A stretch of 64,000 bases of DNA from Desulfovibrio ferrophilus (GCF_003966735.1 NZ_AP017378.1:310001-374000); one strand, 5' to 3'; counted from the stretch's first letter, positions 8,367 to 18,025 are shown. Numbers and translations: made by a program. Notes: generated from the sequence alone by a model not told the origin.

Positions 8367-10010
8367 ATGGACATGTTTGACCTTTACGCTGATCGCCTGG
8401 AACGAACAGGAGAATACGGGCTGCTCTTTGAACCGTCGGGTAGAATCTTGTATGCCAACAGGGTCTGGCGTCGGCGCCGGGGCGTCCATCGCGGCCGGGA
8501 TCTCGGCAGTGTGTATGATGGTTTGCAGGAAAGCGAAGCTCGAGTGCTGCGCCGCTCCATTGCCGAAGCTCGAGGCGGACCGCCCATGAGTGACCTTGTT
8601 GTCACTGTCAGCACCGCCGATGGGCGAGGGATGCGGCAGATGCTCTGGCGAGGCGTGGAATTGCACCTGCCTGAGCGTGGAGGTGTTATTATAATGGCCC
8701 TGGGACGGCCTCTGGACCCTGTGGGAGGCGATGGCGAGGGTATGGGCTTCACCATCCGGCCGGACGGCACTGTGTTGGATGTCAGCGCGGAAATCTGTCG
8801 TTTGTGCGGATATGGCCGGGCAGAGGTTCTGGCCATGAATACAGGGCAGCTCTATTTTGATGATGGGGAACATCGGCGTATCCTTCGTGGGTTGTTCGAA
8901 TATGGATTCATCAAGCGGGGTGAAGTGACCTTGCGTTGCAAGGACGGTGAGCCTCGGGCCTTCCTGTTTACGGCTCATGCATTGCGTCAACGCGATGGCA
9001 GCGTTTGGGCTTATTCGGGATACTTTCGTTCCCCAAAGACACCGGACGCATCGGAAATGCTGAAGACCTTTGGCGCAATTGTTGAAGCCCTGCCGGATAT
9101 TGCCTGGGTCGCTGGCAGGGATCACACCCTCGCAGCGGTCAACGCCAGTTACCTGCGGGCTTTTCGGCTTCGGCGTGAGGACGCCGTGGGTGGGCGCGAG
9201 AATAAATTGTTTCAGGAATCCATTGCTCAAGGCTTGATCCAGGCGGCAATTCGGGTGTTTGAGGAACGTCGTGAAATCGTGACGTCCATGATGCCGCATT
9301 TTGCAGGGGGGGCACTTTGGTATCGCGTTGTCCGTCGCCCCATCTTTGATCAAACGGGCCGTGATGTTGTGGGGCTTCTGGGGATTTGCACTGACATTAC
9401 GCGCCAAGCCGGACGAGAGACCGCTTTCATGGAATCTATAGTGGAGGAAGAGGGCGACGCGGTTCTGGTGATTGATTCTCAGGGGCGGCTTATTCGGCGC
9501 AGCTCAACACTCTTTTCGCCCACAGTGCTTGGTGCTGGCGAAGGCGAATCCGAGACACCCCCTGAATTGACGGGGATTCTGGACATCCTTCATCCTGAGG
9601 ATTTGCCCAGAGCCCAGCGCAGTATGCGCCGTGTTCTGGCAGGAAAAGGGCCGGACAGCATGGAATGTCGCGTCAAGAACGCCAAAGGAAGATATATGCG
9701 CGTAGCCGTAAAATCCTATTTCAATGATGAATTCTTCAATGAACCCCGAATGTACGTTGTCGCACGTGATATCGGGCGGGCCATGCAGCTCAGGCGAGCC
9801 GAGTTGGTGCTTGAGCGTCTCAAGAAGGCAACAGGCGCCGTCTCGAACCGGGAGTTAGCCGAATTTCTCAATGTTTCCCCTGCATCGATTTCCAACGCCA
9901 AGCGTGCGCAACGCATTCCCGCTGATTGGCTATTGGCCGTGGGACGGGACACGGGCTGGTCCATGGACTGGCTGTTCTCGGGGCTGGGAGCGGAGCATCG
10001 TGGCGAGTAG
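8367..10010 (+). CDS. Multi-PAS sensor protein with C-terminal CI-repressor-like DNA-binding domain
   Basis: About 547 residues with no signal peptide or membrane span, so cytoplasmic. Several PAS-like modules follow one another (roughly 10-115, 125-225, 230-345 and 350-475; segments such as FTIRPDGTVLDVSAEICRL and WVAGRDHTLAAVNASYL). The last ~65 residues (RELAEFLNVSPASISNAKR, then RIPADWLLAVGRDTGWSMDWL) match the N-terminal DNA-binding domain of phage CI-type repressors, where the IPxxWL...G.S.DWL pattern is diagnostic. There is no kinase or GGDEF domain, so it looks like a one-component PAS-gated transcription factor (inference). ATG 8367 has TGGAGG seven bases upstream and is preferred over the in-frame ATG at 8349. 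Confidence 0.85.
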   Translation: MDMFDLYADRLERTGEYGLLFEPSGRILYANRVWRRRRGVHRGRDLGSVYDGLQESEARVLRRSIAEARGGPPMSDLVVTVSTADGRGMRQMLWRGVELHLPERGGVIIMALGRPLDPVGGDGEGMGFTIRPDGTVLDVSAEICRLCGYGRAEVLAMNTGQLYFDDGEHRRILRGLFEYGFIKRGEVTLRCKDGEPRAFLFTAHALRQRDGSVWAYSGYFRSPKTPDASEMLKTFGAIVEALPDIAWVAGRDHTLAAVNASYLRAFRLRREDAVGGRENKLFQESIAQGLIQAAIRVFEERREIVTSMMPHFAGGALWYRVVRRPIFDQTGRDVVGLLGICTDITRQAGRETAFMESIVEEEGDAVLVIDSQGRLIRRSSTLFSPTVLGAGEGESETPPELTGILDILHPEDLPRAQRSMRRVLAGKGPDSMECRVKNAKGRYMRVAVKSYFNDEFFNEPRMYVVARDIGRAMQLRRAELVLERLKKATGAVSNRELAEFLNVSPASISNAKRAQRIPADWLLAVGRDTGWSMDWLFSGLGAEHRGE

Positions 10011-10064
10011 CCTGTCAGGGCGATTACCCTGGATGGGCGGAGCCGAGATGCTGCGCCATGAGAA

Positions 10065-10095
10065 ATAAAAAAGGGCGTCCTTTGGGGACGCCCTT
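10065..10095 (-). terminator. Terminator of the amino acid ABC operon
   Basis: A 10-bp stem (10071-10080 with 10086-10095) and 5-nt loop. On the minus strand it is followed by TTTTTTATTT, so it terminates the operon transcribed leftwards from 12500. It may also slow the convergent PAS-gene transcript. Confidence 0.85.
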
Positions 10096-10121
10096 CGTAA
10101 TTGTTTTGATGCACCCGGTGG

Positions 10122-10862
10122 CTACAGGATCTGCTTCATGAACAGCTTGGTGCGTTCGTGCTGCGGATTCTCAAAGAAATGGGTCGGAGGGCCGACTTCC
10201 ACAACCTGACCGTAGTCCATGAATACAACTCGGTCGGCCACTTCACGGGCAAAGCCCATTTCGTGGGTGACCACCACCATGGTCATGCCGTCCTTGGCCA
10301 GCTTGACCATGACGTCCAGCACCTCACCGATCATCTCCGGGTCCAGAGCGGATGTGGGTTCGTCAAAAAGCATGATCTTGGGGTTCATGGCCAAGGCACG
10401 GGCAATGGCGACACGCTGCTGCTGGCCGCCAGAGAGTTTGGAGGGAAAAACCCCAGCCTTGTCCGGGATGCCGACTCTGGTCAGCAGGCGCATGGCAGTC
10501 TCGCGGGCTTCATCCTTGGGCACGCCCTTGAGCTTCATGGGGGCCATGGTCAGGTTCTGCAAAACGGTCTTATGCGGGAAGAGGTTGAAACTCTGGAAGA
10601 CCATTCCCAGTTCCTGACGGATCTTATTGATGTCATTGGCGGGGTCGACGATATTCTCCCCGTCCACGATGATCTGGCCCCGGTCAATCTGTTCCAGGCG
10701 ATTGATGGAACGCAGCAAGGTCGATTTACCCGATCCGCTGGGTCCCAGAATGACCACCTTTTCGCCTTTCTCAATGTCCAGGCTAACGTCGTTGAGGGCG
10801 GTCAGGTCCCCGTAGTGCTTGTAGACGTTCTTGATCTGGATGATGGGATTAGTCGTGGTCAT
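10122..10862 (-). CDS. Polar amino acid ABC transporter ATP-binding protein (GlnQ/HisP type)
   Basis: A 246-residue ATPase with Walker [10 protein letters not shown] near residue 39, Q-loop in [10 protein letters not shown], canonical signature [15 protein letters not shown], Walker [13 protein letters not shown] and the switch histidine in [12 protein letters not shown], which is characteristic of the polar amino acid uptake family. It is the last gene of a three-gene operon with permease and binding protein; its start overlaps the permease stop by 14 bases. Energises import of a polar amino acid; the exact substrate is not readable. Named glnQ-like only by family. Confidence 0.93.
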   Translation of the reverse strand: MTTTNPIIQIKNVYKHYGDLTALNDVSLDIEKGEKVVILGPSGSGKSTLLRSINRLEQIDRGQIIVDGENIVDPANDINKIRQELGMVFQSFNLFPHKTVLQNLTMAPMKLKGVPKDEARETAMRLLTRVGIPDKAGVFPSKLSGGQQQRVAIARALAMNPKIMLFDEPTSALDPEMIGEVLDVMVKLAKDGMTMVVVTHEMGFAREVADRVVFMDYGQVVEVGPPTHFFENPQHERTKLFMKQIL

Positions 10863-11679
10863 AGAAATTCAACCTCTGTTCCATGTTGCTGACGGCTTTG
10901 GACAACACAAGAGTGATGACCAAATACACCAGGGCAACCATTGTGTACGCTTCGAAATAGTAAAATGATTCGCTGGCAAATTCGCGTCCACGCCTGAGCA
11001 GGTCAGCCACCGCAAGGATGGAGACCAGGGACGAGTCCTTCAGCAGGGCAATGAACTCGTTGCCAACGGGGGGCAGGATGGTCCGCCAAGCCTGGGGCAG
11101 GATGACCATGAACATGGTCTGGGCGCGGTTGAAGCCGAGCGAACGGGCGGCTTCGGTCTGGCCTTTGTCGATGGACTCGATACCGGCGCGAAAGACCTCT
11201 CCCATGTACGCGCCGTAGCAGATGCCCATTGCGGAAACCGCGGCCACCAGCGGCGGCATGTTCTTCAGGAAAAGGAACAAGGCGTTGGTCTCAGGCAGGT
11301 TGCGGAAGACGTGTCCCAGCGCGAAGTAGAGATAGAACAACTGCACCAAGAGCGGAATTCCCCGGACCACCTCGACATAGGTTGAGGCGATCAGGTTGAT
11401 CAGTCTGTTGCGGGACAGTCGTCCAAGTCCGGTGATCAGACCCAGCACCAGGGAGACCATGATGGACAGGATCGTCACCTGGAAAGTGACCAGGACCCCA
11501 TCGGGCACGAACTTGAGGATGCGAAGATATGGCTCGGGCTTGGCAAGGCAGAGGTAGGAAATGACGGCGATGGCCCCGATAAAGGACAGCCACCATGCGT
11601 CCACAATGCCGCGATCCTTTTTTCTGGGGATAGCAGCGCCGTCACCAACCTCGATGGTGACTTTATTCTTGGTGCTCAT
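10849..11679 (-). CDS. Polar amino acid ABC transporter permease (HisM/GlnP type)
   Basis: A 276-residue inner membrane protein with about five to six spans and the EAA loop [24 protein letters not shown] followed by [16 protein letters not shown], both diagnostic of the HisMQ permease family. Only one permease gene is present, so the channel is probably a homodimer. The N-terminus carries an unusual 30-residue hydrophilic leader ([20 protein letters not shown]) before the first span. It lies between the binding-protein and ATPase genes and overlaps the latter. Confidence 0.9.
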   Translation of the reverse strand: MSTKNKVTIEVGDGAAIPRKKDRGIVDAWWLSFIGAIAVISYLCLAKPEPYLRILKFVPDGVLVTFQVTILSIMVSLVLGLITGLGRLSRNRLINLIASTYVEVVRGIPLLVQLFYLYFALGHVFRNLPETNALFLFLKNMPPLVAAVSAMGICYGAYMGEVFRAGIESIDKGQTEAARSLGFNRAQTMFMVILPQAWRTILPPVGNEFIALLKDSSLVSILAVADLLRRGREFASESFYYFEAYTMVALVYLVITLVLSKAVSNMEQRLNFYDHD

Positions 11680-11713
11680 AATGAAAACCCTGTCAGGTTA
11701 TTGAAATGTCCGA

Positions 11714-11735
11714 GGCCGTACGAATTCGCACGGCC
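11714..11735 (-). other. Intercistronic hairpin between binding-protein and permease genes
   Basis: A near-perfect palindrome (GGCCGT-CGAATTCG-ACGGCC core) lies in the 83-base gap after the binding-protein stop. There is no T tract, so it is more likely an mRNA-stabilising or processing hairpin that raises binding protein over permease than a true terminator (inference). Confidence 0.5.
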
Positions 11736-11762
11736 CCGGGAATGGATCGATGGATTGTCGGC

Positions 11763-12500
11763 TTAGTTGCCGAACCACTTGGCGAAAATCTTGTCGTATT
11801 CGCCGGAGGCTTTGACTTTGGCCAGAGCCTTGTTCAGTGCATCCAGAACTTCCTTGTCGCCCTTCTGCACGGCAAAGCCGAGGTACTCGGGAGAGTCGGG
11901 GGTAATCAGGTAACCCAGGGTCAGAGTCTTGGCGTAGTTAGGGTTGGTCAGCGCGTAGTCGGCGGCGACAGCGTCGTCACAGATAACGGCGTCGAGACGG
12001 CCATTGTTCAGGTCGGTGATGGCCAGGCCCACTTCGTCATAGGACTTGGGGGTCGCGCCAGCGATCTTCTTGGCAGCGAAGTAACCGGTGGTGCCGATCT
12101 GGGCACCAATGGTCTTGCCCTTCAGGGCTTCGGGGCCGGTGATGCCACTGCCTTCGCGCACAACAACGCCCTGCTTCACTTCGAAGTAGGGGTCGGAGAA
12201 GTCCATGGCACGCTTGCGCTCGTCGGTGATGGAAACGGAGGAGGCGATGACGTCGTACTTGCCGGAAGCAAGACCAGCGAAGATGCCATCCCATGCGGTG
12301 TTTTTGATGTCAGCGGTAAAGCCGCCTGCTTTGGCCATGGCTCTGACCAGTTCAGGGCAGAAGCCGACGATGTCCTTGTTGGCATCGACCATTTCCATGG
12401 GCGGCCAGGTGGCATCGGCTGCAAAGGTGATGGTTTTCGCCTGAGCGATACCAGCCAGGAAGGCTACAGCTACAAGGGCCAACATAAGTTTCTTGAACAT
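11763..12500 (-). CDS. Periplasmic polar amino acid-binding protein (SBP family 3)
   Basis: About 245 residues. The signal peptide MFKKLMLALVAVAFLAGIAQA is cleaved before KTITFAADATWPPMEMVD, the usual first strand of cluster 3 solute-binding proteins. GFCPELVRAMAKAGGF, YDVIASSVSITDERKR (here with the conserved Ser-Ser/Thr-x-x-R amino acid contact region) and MDFSDPYF are the family's ligand-binding and hinge segments. First gene of the operon with permease and ATPase. The start at 12500 has GGAGGAG upstream; the longer frame to 12596 lacks a signal peptide. The amino acid bound is not determined. Confidence 0.92.
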   Translation of the reverse strand: MFKKLMLALVAVAFLAGIAQAKTITFAADATWPPMEMVDANKDIVGFCPELVRAMAKAGGFTADIKNTAWDGIFAGLASGKYDVIASSVSITDERKRAMDFSDPYFEVKQGVVVREGSGITGPEALKGKTIGAQIGTTGYFAAKKIAGATPKSYDEVGLAITDLNNGRLDAVICDDAVAADYALTNPNYAKTLTLGYLITPDSPEYLGFAVQKGDKEVLDALNKALAKVKASGEYDKIFAKWFGN

Positions 12501-12744
12501 GCTCGTCTCCTCCATGTGTTCAAGGGTGCGGTGCTTTGCCGCAATCCGTTCAAAGAAATGGGAGCTGCCCGACCGGGACGAGGCGCCTACCGGCAAGACT
12601 GCTTGAAACCCGAATTAAATCAACTACTCCAATATGGGCAGGGATGACAAGTCCCCCCTAGCGGGGCGGGGTGCAGCAGGGATGAAGGGTAGAGTGATCG
12701 ATAGTCTATTGATTCCGGGGCGTTCAATACGAAAACCGTTTGGA

Positions 12745-14247
12745 TTATTGGCTGATTCCCGCCATCAAGAGTCCGATGGAATCAACTTTTTTTTCATCCG
12801 ATGCGTCAAAAACGTCCATAAAACGGCCTTTGAACATGACCGCCACGCGATCGGCCAATTGCAAGGCCTCGTTCAGATCGCCAGTGACCAGCAGCACACC
12901 TGCCGTGGTGCGGGCGTTGAGCAATCGATGCCAGACTTCTTCGGTGGCGGAGATGTCCAGGCCCTGGCTGGGCTGCTCGGCTACTATGATCTGTGGGCGG
13001 CGGAAGAACTCCCGCCCCAACACCAGTTTTTGCAGATTGCCTCCCGACAGTTGTCGCGCATGGGCTTGTGGGCCGGGGCAGGCCACATGGAAGCGGCGGA
13101 TGATGGTCTTGGTCACATCCAGGGCGAGGGTGCGGTTCAGAAAAACCTTGGGGGCGAAGCCGCGCCGGGTGGTGAGTAGGACGTTGTCCGTCAGGTCCAG
13201 ATCGGGGCAGGTTGCCATCCCCAATCGATCCTCGGGAATGTGGGCGACAGTTCCGCGCCATGAAGGATGTTTGAAAAACTGTTTCCATTCCTGATCCAGC
13301 AGGCGCACGGTGCCCTTTTCGGGCGCCATGGCGCCAGTAACAACGTCGACCAGCTCATTCTGGCCGTTGCCGCCTACGCCAACGATGGCAATAATCTCTC
13401 CCTTGCGCAGGGTCAGGCTCAAGTTGTCCAAGCCCTTTCCGCCCAGGTTTTCTATCTCCAGCACGGGTTCTTTTTTGACCACTTCACCGCGATCGACTTC
13501 CTGCACGACCTCACGGCCCACCATGCGGCTGGCCAATTCGGCCTTGGAGGTGATCTGTGACCGTGGGGAGTTGTCCACAATTTCGCCACGGCGCAGGATG
13601 GCTATCGCATCCGATACCTGAAGGACTTCCTTGAGCTTGTGGCTGATGAAGACGATGGCTTTTCCGCGGCTGGTCATCTGCTTGAGAGCCTGGAACAATT
13701 GGTCGGTCTCACCGGGAGTCAGGACTGCTGTGGGTTCATCAAAGATGAGTACTCGGCTGTCGCGATAGAGGAGCTTCAGGATTTCGACGCGTTGGCGTTC
13801 GCCCATGGATAGGGTGTTGACGATGGCGGCGGGATCGATGTCCAATCCGTAACGCTTGGCCAGCTTGTCTACCCGTGCTTCCATTTCGCGGGGGCGGATG
13901 ATGAATGAGCCTTCCTGGCCCAAGAGGACATTTTGGGCAACGGTCATGGAGTTCACGAGCTTGAAGTGCTGGTAGACCATGCCGATGCCTGCCTGGATGG
14001 CATCCTTGGGTGATTCGAAATGATGCTCCTGCCCGTCCAGCAGGATGTGGCCGGAATCGGGAGGGAAGACCCCCGAAAGCATATTCATGAGTGTGGACTT
14101 CCCCGCTCCGTTCTCGCCCAGCAGGGCCAGTACTTTGCCAGCATTGATGTCCAGGGAGATGTTCTGGTTGGCTTTGACCGGGCCGAAGGATTTGGAAATG
14201 TCCTGGAGCCGCACCACGGGAGGAGTCTGTGAATTGGATGTGGTCAT
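12745..14247 (-). CDS. Nucleoside/BMP-family ABC importer ATPase (duplicated ATP-binding domain)
   Basis: A 500-residue protein with two ABC domains, as in RbsA/YufO-type importers. Domain 1 has Walker A GENGAGKST and Walker B VLIFDEPTAVL, and its signature position reads LSMGERQR. Domain 2 has GVGGNGQNE in place of a full Walker A, LSGGNLQK as signature, and Walker B IIVAEQPSQGLD, where the second ATPase is usually degenerate. It is last in the operon with two permeases and a BMP lipoprotein, which identifies it as a nucleoside-type importer. It starts two bases after the upstream permease stop. No clear terminator was found after it. Confidence 0.9.
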   Translation of the reverse strand: MTTSNSQTPPVVRLQDISKSFGPVKANQNISLDINAGKVLALLGENGAGKSTLMNMLSGVFPPDSGHILLDGQEHHFESPKDAIQAGIGMVYQHFKLVNSMTVAQNVLLGQEGSFIIRPREMEARVDKLAKRYGLDIDPAAIVNTLSMGERQRVEILKLLYRDSRVLIFDEPTAVLTPGETDQLFQALKQMTSRGKAIVFISHKLKEVLQVSDAIAILRRGEIVDNSPRSQITSKAELASRMVGREVVQEVDRGEVVKKEPVLEIENLGGKGLDNLSLTLRKGEIIAIVGVGGNGQNELVDVVTGAMAPEKGTVRLLDQEWKQFFKHPSWRGTVAHIPEDRLGMATCPDLDLTDNVLLTTRRGFAPKVFLNRTLALDVTKTIIRRFHVACPGPQAHARQLSGGNLQKLVLGREFFRRPQIIVAEQPSQGLDISATEEVWHRLLNARTTAGVLLVTGDLNEALQLADRVAVMFKGRFMDVFDASDEKKVDSIGLLMAGISQ

Positions 14248-14249
14248 GG

Positions 14250-15176
14250 CTATTGCTCCGGCTCGATATTCACACCAAGGGCCGCAGGAGCCGCACTGGA
14301 GCTTCCACCGCGTCCGCGCAGGGCAGAGAAGAGCAGTGCCGCGATGGTCAGTCCGTAAGGCAGCATCAGCAGGAATGATGACGGCACCTGCGTGCCGGAG
14401 GCCTGCAAGCGGAGCTGAAAGGCCATGACTCCACCGAACAGGTAGGCGCCGAAGACTGCTCGCCCGGGGCGCCAGAAGGCAAAGATGACCAATGCCACGG
14501 CGATCCAGCCACGGCCTGCCGTCATGCCGTTGGTCCAGAGGTGGGTGTAGGCCAGGGAAAGATACGCTCCGCCGATGCCGACCAGAAAACCGCCAGCCAT
14601 AATGCCGATCCAGCGCAGGCGAACCGGATTCAACCCGGCAGCCAAAGCCGCTGGGGGGTATTCGCCTGCCGCCGTAAGCGCCAGACCGGTTCGGGTGCGA
14701 TGCCAGAATAGCCAGAAGGCTAGAGGGGCGACATAGGAGAGGTAGACCAGCGCGTCATGCTTGAAAAAGATATCGCCTACAAAGGGCAGGGACGAAAGCA
14801 GTGGCAGATCGAAAGCATAGAATCCGGGAGCCTGCTTGCCGATGTATGGGGAGCCCAGAAAGTCGGCAAGCCCCACGCCAAGGATGGTCAGGGCCAGGCC
14901 CGAGACCACCTGATTTCCCAGGAAACTGAGGCAGACCAACCCGTGTAAGGCGCTGAATGCCGATGCGGCAATGCCTGCGGCCAGAACGCCCAGCCAGGGA
15001 TTGCCGGTGGACAGGCTGACGAAGAACCCGGCAAAGGCCCCGACGATCATCATGCCTTCAACACCAAGGTTCAGGATACCTGCACGTTCGGTGAACATTT
15101 CGCCCAGAGTCGCGAAGAGGATGGGAGTGCCTGACTGCACCGCGGCGGTCAGCAGGGGGATCAGCATTTCAGTCAT
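14250..15176 (-). CDS. BMP-type nucleoside ABC permease, second subunit
   Basis: About 308 residues, eight to ten hydrophobic spans, BPD_transp_2 family (YufQ/NupC-like). Typical features are FATLGEMFTERAGILNLGVEGMM near the N-terminus and RTRTGLALTAAGEYPPAALAAG in the cytoplasmic loop. It pairs with the neighbouring larger permease to form the channel. ATG 15176 is preferred over the upstream in-frame start at 15239 because it follows AGGAGAGAGG and lies 13 bases after the previous stop; the longer frame would overlap the preceding gene. Confidence 0.9.
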   Translation of the reverse strand: MTEMLIPLLTAAVQSGTPILFATLGEMFTERAGILNLGVEGMMIVGAFAGFFVSLSTGNPWLGVLAAGIAASAFSALHGLVCLSFLGNQVVSGLALTILGVGLADFLGSPYIGKQAPGFYAFDLPLLSSLPFVGDIFFKHDALVYLSYVAPLAFWLFWHRTRTGLALTAAGEYPPAALAAGLNPVRLRWIGIMAGGFLVGIGGAYLSLAYTHLWTNGMTAGRGWIAVALVIFAFWRPGRAVFGAYLFGGVMAFQLRLQASGTQVPSSFLLMLPYGLTIAALLFSALRGRGGSSSAAPAALGVNIEPEQ

Positions 15177-15189
15177 GATGCCTCTCTCC

Positions 15190-16251
15190 TTACGCTGACG
15201 GGCGCTTGAAGCGGTAATAGTTGAAGAATTGCCCGGCAAGTACGGAGAGCAGGATCAGGCCCTCGATAATACCACCAAAAGCAGCGGGCACGCCAAGTTC
15301 CAATTGCAGGTTTTCCACGCCCACCCGCAGGGCGGCCAGGAAGAACGAGGCCAGGGCGATTTTGCCGGGATTCAACTGGGCCAACCAGGCCACTACGATT
15401 GCCGTGTAGCCGTAGCCCACCATCAGGCTGGGCTGCAGGCGGCCCACAACTGCGGATGTTTCCATCAGTCCCGCCCAACCTGCCAGCGCTCCGCACAGGC
15501 CCATGACGAGCAGTACCAGAAAGCCGTAGGGCATGCGGGCGTACCTTGAGGCTCGCAGGCTTTCGCCGCTGGCTTTCAATTCGTAGCCCAGGCGGGTTTT
15601 GGTCAAAAAGACCCACAACAGCAGTGCGCAGACCAGACAGAGAATCATGCCCCAGTGCAGGCGTGAGCCCTCAAAGGCGGGGACAATGGCCGCAGCCGGA
15701 AATTCTTTGGTCATGGGGAAGCCGAAGCTGCTCGGGTCTTTCCATGGACCGTAGACGAGATAGTCGAGGATCAGGATGCCGATGTAGTTCAGCATCAGGG
15801 TGGTGATGATCTCGTTGATGGACAGTTTGAGCTTGAGCCATGCCGGAATCATGGCCCAGATGCCGCCCAGTACGGCTGCGGATGTAAACATCAGCGGTAG
15901 CAGAAGCCAGGCGGGGAGGGCGGGGAAGGTCAGAGCGGCCCAGGTTGCACCAATGGCTCCGAGCGCAAACTGTCCTTCGGCCCCGATGTTCCAGACCTGC
16001 ATGCGGAAGGCGACGGCCACACCCAGGGAACAGAGGAAGATGGGTACGGTTTTGAGCAGGGTGTCCACCACTGCGTAACCCGCACCAAAGGCCCCCTGAT
16101 AGAGGATGGTCAAGCCGTCGAGCGCCGGTTTGCCCTGGATAGCGAGCAATAAACAGCTCGCTCCAAGTGACAAGGCCAATGCGGCCGGAAAAATGAGAAA
16201 GGAGCCCCACTTGGGAGGCTCCTGCCTCTTGATGACTATGAAACCGAACAT
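15190..16251 (-). CDS. BMP-type nucleoside ABC permease, first subunit
   Basis: About 353 residues, BPD_transp_2 family (YufP/NupB-like), with eight or more spans, VWNIGAEGQFALGAIGAT and the cytoplasmic loop FLTKTRLGYELKASGESLRASRYARM. It follows the BMP lipoprotein gene and precedes the second permease, the standard order for purine nucleoside importers. I place the start at 16251 (MFGFIVIKRQEPP), 13 bases after the previous stop; an in-frame ATG at 16287 would overlap the lipoprotein gene and has no visible ribosome site. Confidence 0.88.
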   Translation of the reverse strand: MFGFIVIKRQEPPKWGSFLIFPAALALSLGASCLLLAIQGKPALDGLTILYQGAFGAGYAVVDTLLKTVPIFLCSLGVAVAFRMQVWNIGAEGQFALGAIGATWAALTFPALPAWLLLPLMFTSAAVLGGIWAMIPAWLKLKLSINEIITTLMLNYIGILILDYLVYGPWKDPSSFGFPMTKEFPAAAIVPAFEGSRLHWGMILCLVCALLLWVFLTKTRLGYELKASGESLRASRYARMPYGFLVLLVMGLCGALAGWAGLMETSAVVGRLQPSLMVGYGYTAIVVAWLAQLNPGKIALASFFLAALRVGVENLQLELGVPAAFGGIIEGLILLSVLAGQFFNYYRFKRPSA

Positions 16252-16264
16252 GAGTTTCCGTCGG

Positions 16265-17419
16265 TTATTCGGTGGTGCCGATGACACCCTGGACGAACCA
16301 GGTCATGCCCAGCAGGGACTCGTCGTCGGCGACCTTGCCGGCAGCGACCTTCGGTGCGCCAGCCTGATCAAATACAGGGCCAGTGAAGACCTTGTACTTG
16401 CCGTCCTTGATGGCCTGCTTCTTGGCGTTGACCGTGTCCTGGACATCCTGAGGCACCATGGCGCCGAATGGGGACAGGTCCACGATGCCTTCAGCCATGC
16501 CGGGCCAGTAGGAGCCATGCTTCCATTCGCCAGCCAGCATCTTGGTCACGGCATTGGCATACCAGGGAGACCAGTTCCAGATGGGGGCGGTCAGGTGGGC
16601 CTTGGGGGCGAAGTTGGACATGTCGGTGTTGTAACCAACGGAGTACACACCACGCTCCTCGGCTGCTTCCTGAGGGCCGGGGGAATCCTGGTGCTGTGCG
16701 ATTACGTCGCAGCCAACATCAAGCAGGCTTTTGGCCGCTTCTTTCTCTTTGGCCGGGTCATACCAGGTCTTGGTCCAGACAACGCGGACTTCGGCCTTGG
16801 GGTTCACGGCCTGTGCGCCAAGGGTGTAAGCGTTGATGCCGCGAATGACTTCGGGGATCGGGAATGCCGCAGCGTAACCCAGTTTGCCGGTTTTGGACAT
16901 GGAACCAGCGACCATGCCAGCCAGATAGCGGGCTTCGTACATGCGGCCAAAGTAGGCGCTCATGTTGGGAGCTGTCTTGTAGCCGGAGCAGTGCATGAAC
17001 TGTACGTTGGGGAACTGCTTGGCCACTTTGAGCATGGGGTCCATGTAGCCGAAGCTGGTGGCGAAAATGGCAGTGTACCCTTTGCGGGCCATGTTCAGGA
17101 TGACGCGTTCTGCGTCAGCACCCTCAGGCACAGCTTCGACAAAAGAGGTGGTCACTCCGGGCATTGCTTCCACGGTTTGGCGACCCATGTCATGGGCATA
17201 GGACCAGCCAGCGTCGCCGATGGGCGACACATAAATGAAACCGATCTGAGCGCCTTCACCGGCTGGCTCGGATTTCTGGACAGCAGGGGCTTGCTCGGCT
17301 GGTGCTTCAGCCGCAGGCTTTGCTTTGGGAGCGGGTTTTTCTTCCTCGCTGCCGCAACCGGTCAGAAAGGGAACGGTCATGATCGCGATCATCATCGCCA
17401 GCAACAAAGTTTTACGCAT
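16265..17419 (-). CDS. BMP-family nucleoside-binding lipoprotein
   Basis: About 384 residues. Signal peptide with lipobox (FLTGC, Cys near residue 22), then an Ala/Pro/Glu-rich tether of about 40 residues, then a Bmp/PnrA-like binding domain: IGFIYVSPIGDAGWSYAHDMG, GYTAIFATSFGYMD, and the Asp/Asn-rich CDVIAQHQDSPGPQEAA and YSVGYNTDMS segments that contact nucleosides in this family. The surface lipoprotein captures the substrate for the two permeases and the double ATPase that follow. ATG 17419 is chosen because GGAGG ends six bases upstream; the ATG at 17425 directly abuts that ribosome site. Confidence 0.9.
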   Translation of the reverse strand: MRKTLLLAMMIAIMTVPFLTGCGSEEEKPAPKAKPAAEAPAEQAPAVQKSEPAGEGAQIGFIYVSPIGDAGWSYAHDMGRQTVEAMPGVTTSFVEAVPEGADAERVILNMARKGYTAIFATSFGYMDPMLKVAKQFPNVQFMHCSGYKTAPNMSAYFGRMYEARYLAGMVAGSMSKTGKLGYAAAFPIPEVIRGINAYTLGAQAVNPKAEVRVVWTKTWYDPAKEKEAAKSLLDVGCDVIAQHQDSPGPQEAAEERGVYSVGYNTDMSNFAPKAHLTAPIWNWSPWYANAVTKMLAGEWKHGSYWPGMAEGIVDLSPFGAMVPQDVQDTVNAKKQAIKDGKYKVFTGPVFDQAGAPKVAAGKVADDESLLGMTWFVQGVIGTTE

Positions 17420-17521
17420 CGTCATCCTCCGAGTTCATAAATGTTTCACTCCGGGTTATCCCATATATAAGGAATTGAGCAAGTCGGAAAGCTCCGGCAG
17501 TGAGGCTATGGTAAACGGGTT

Positions 17522-18025
17522 TTACGCTTCCCCGTTTTCACGCATGGTGGCAATGGGTGCTACGAACTTTGATTCAGCATCCCAAGGGAACAGGATCCAT
17601 GTGTCCTGGCTTACTTCGGTAATGAACGTGTCCACCAGCGGGCGGCCTTTGGGCTTGGCGTAGACCGTGGCGAAGTGTGCCTTGGGCAACATGGCCCGAA
17701 GGATCTTGGCTGTGCCTCCGGTGTCCACCAGATCGTCGATGATCAGCCAGCCGGAGCCATCCCCGGCCAGGGTGGCTTCCTTGAGTATCCTGGCCTCGCC
17801 TTGATCCTTCCAATCGTAGCTGGCGATGCAGGCCGTGTCGATGGTGCGCAGGTCCAACTCGCGAGCCACCACCGAGGCAGGGACAAGTCCTCCCTTGGTC
17901 ACAGCCACAATGCCTTCCCACGGTCCCAGTTCCAGCAGTCTCCAGGCCAGAGCCTTGGAGTCGCGGTGCAGTTGTTCCCAGGAAACGGGGTAGGTCTTTA
18001 CGTATCTTTCGGATTTGGTGCCCAT
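17522..18025 (-). CDS. gpt: Xanthine-guanine phosphoribosyltransferase
   Basis: A 167-residue protein close in length and sequence pattern to E. coli Gpt: [39 protein letters not shown], the PRPP-binding loop [18 protein letters not shown], and [21 protein letters not shown], the family's purine-specificity end. It converts guanine or xanthine plus PRPP to GMP or XMP in the cytoplasm. It lies 102 bases upstream of the BMP nucleoside importer genes on the same strand, so uptake and salvage are probably co-expressed. Start ATG 18025 has GGGAG about eight bases upstream. Confidence 0.9.
   Translation of the reverse strand: MGTKSERYVKTYPVSWEQLHRDSKALAWRLLELGPWEGIVAVTKGGLVPASVVARELDLRTIDTACIASYDWKDQGEARILKEATLAGDGSGWLIIDDLVDTGGTAKILRAMLPKAHFATVYAKPKGRPLVDTFITEVSQDTWILFPWDAESKFVAPIATMRENGEA

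Noticed and set aside
16106-17440. Long open frame (444 codons) on the plus strand
   Set aside because: Antisense to the BMP lipoprotein gene, His/Gly-rich shadow without motifs.
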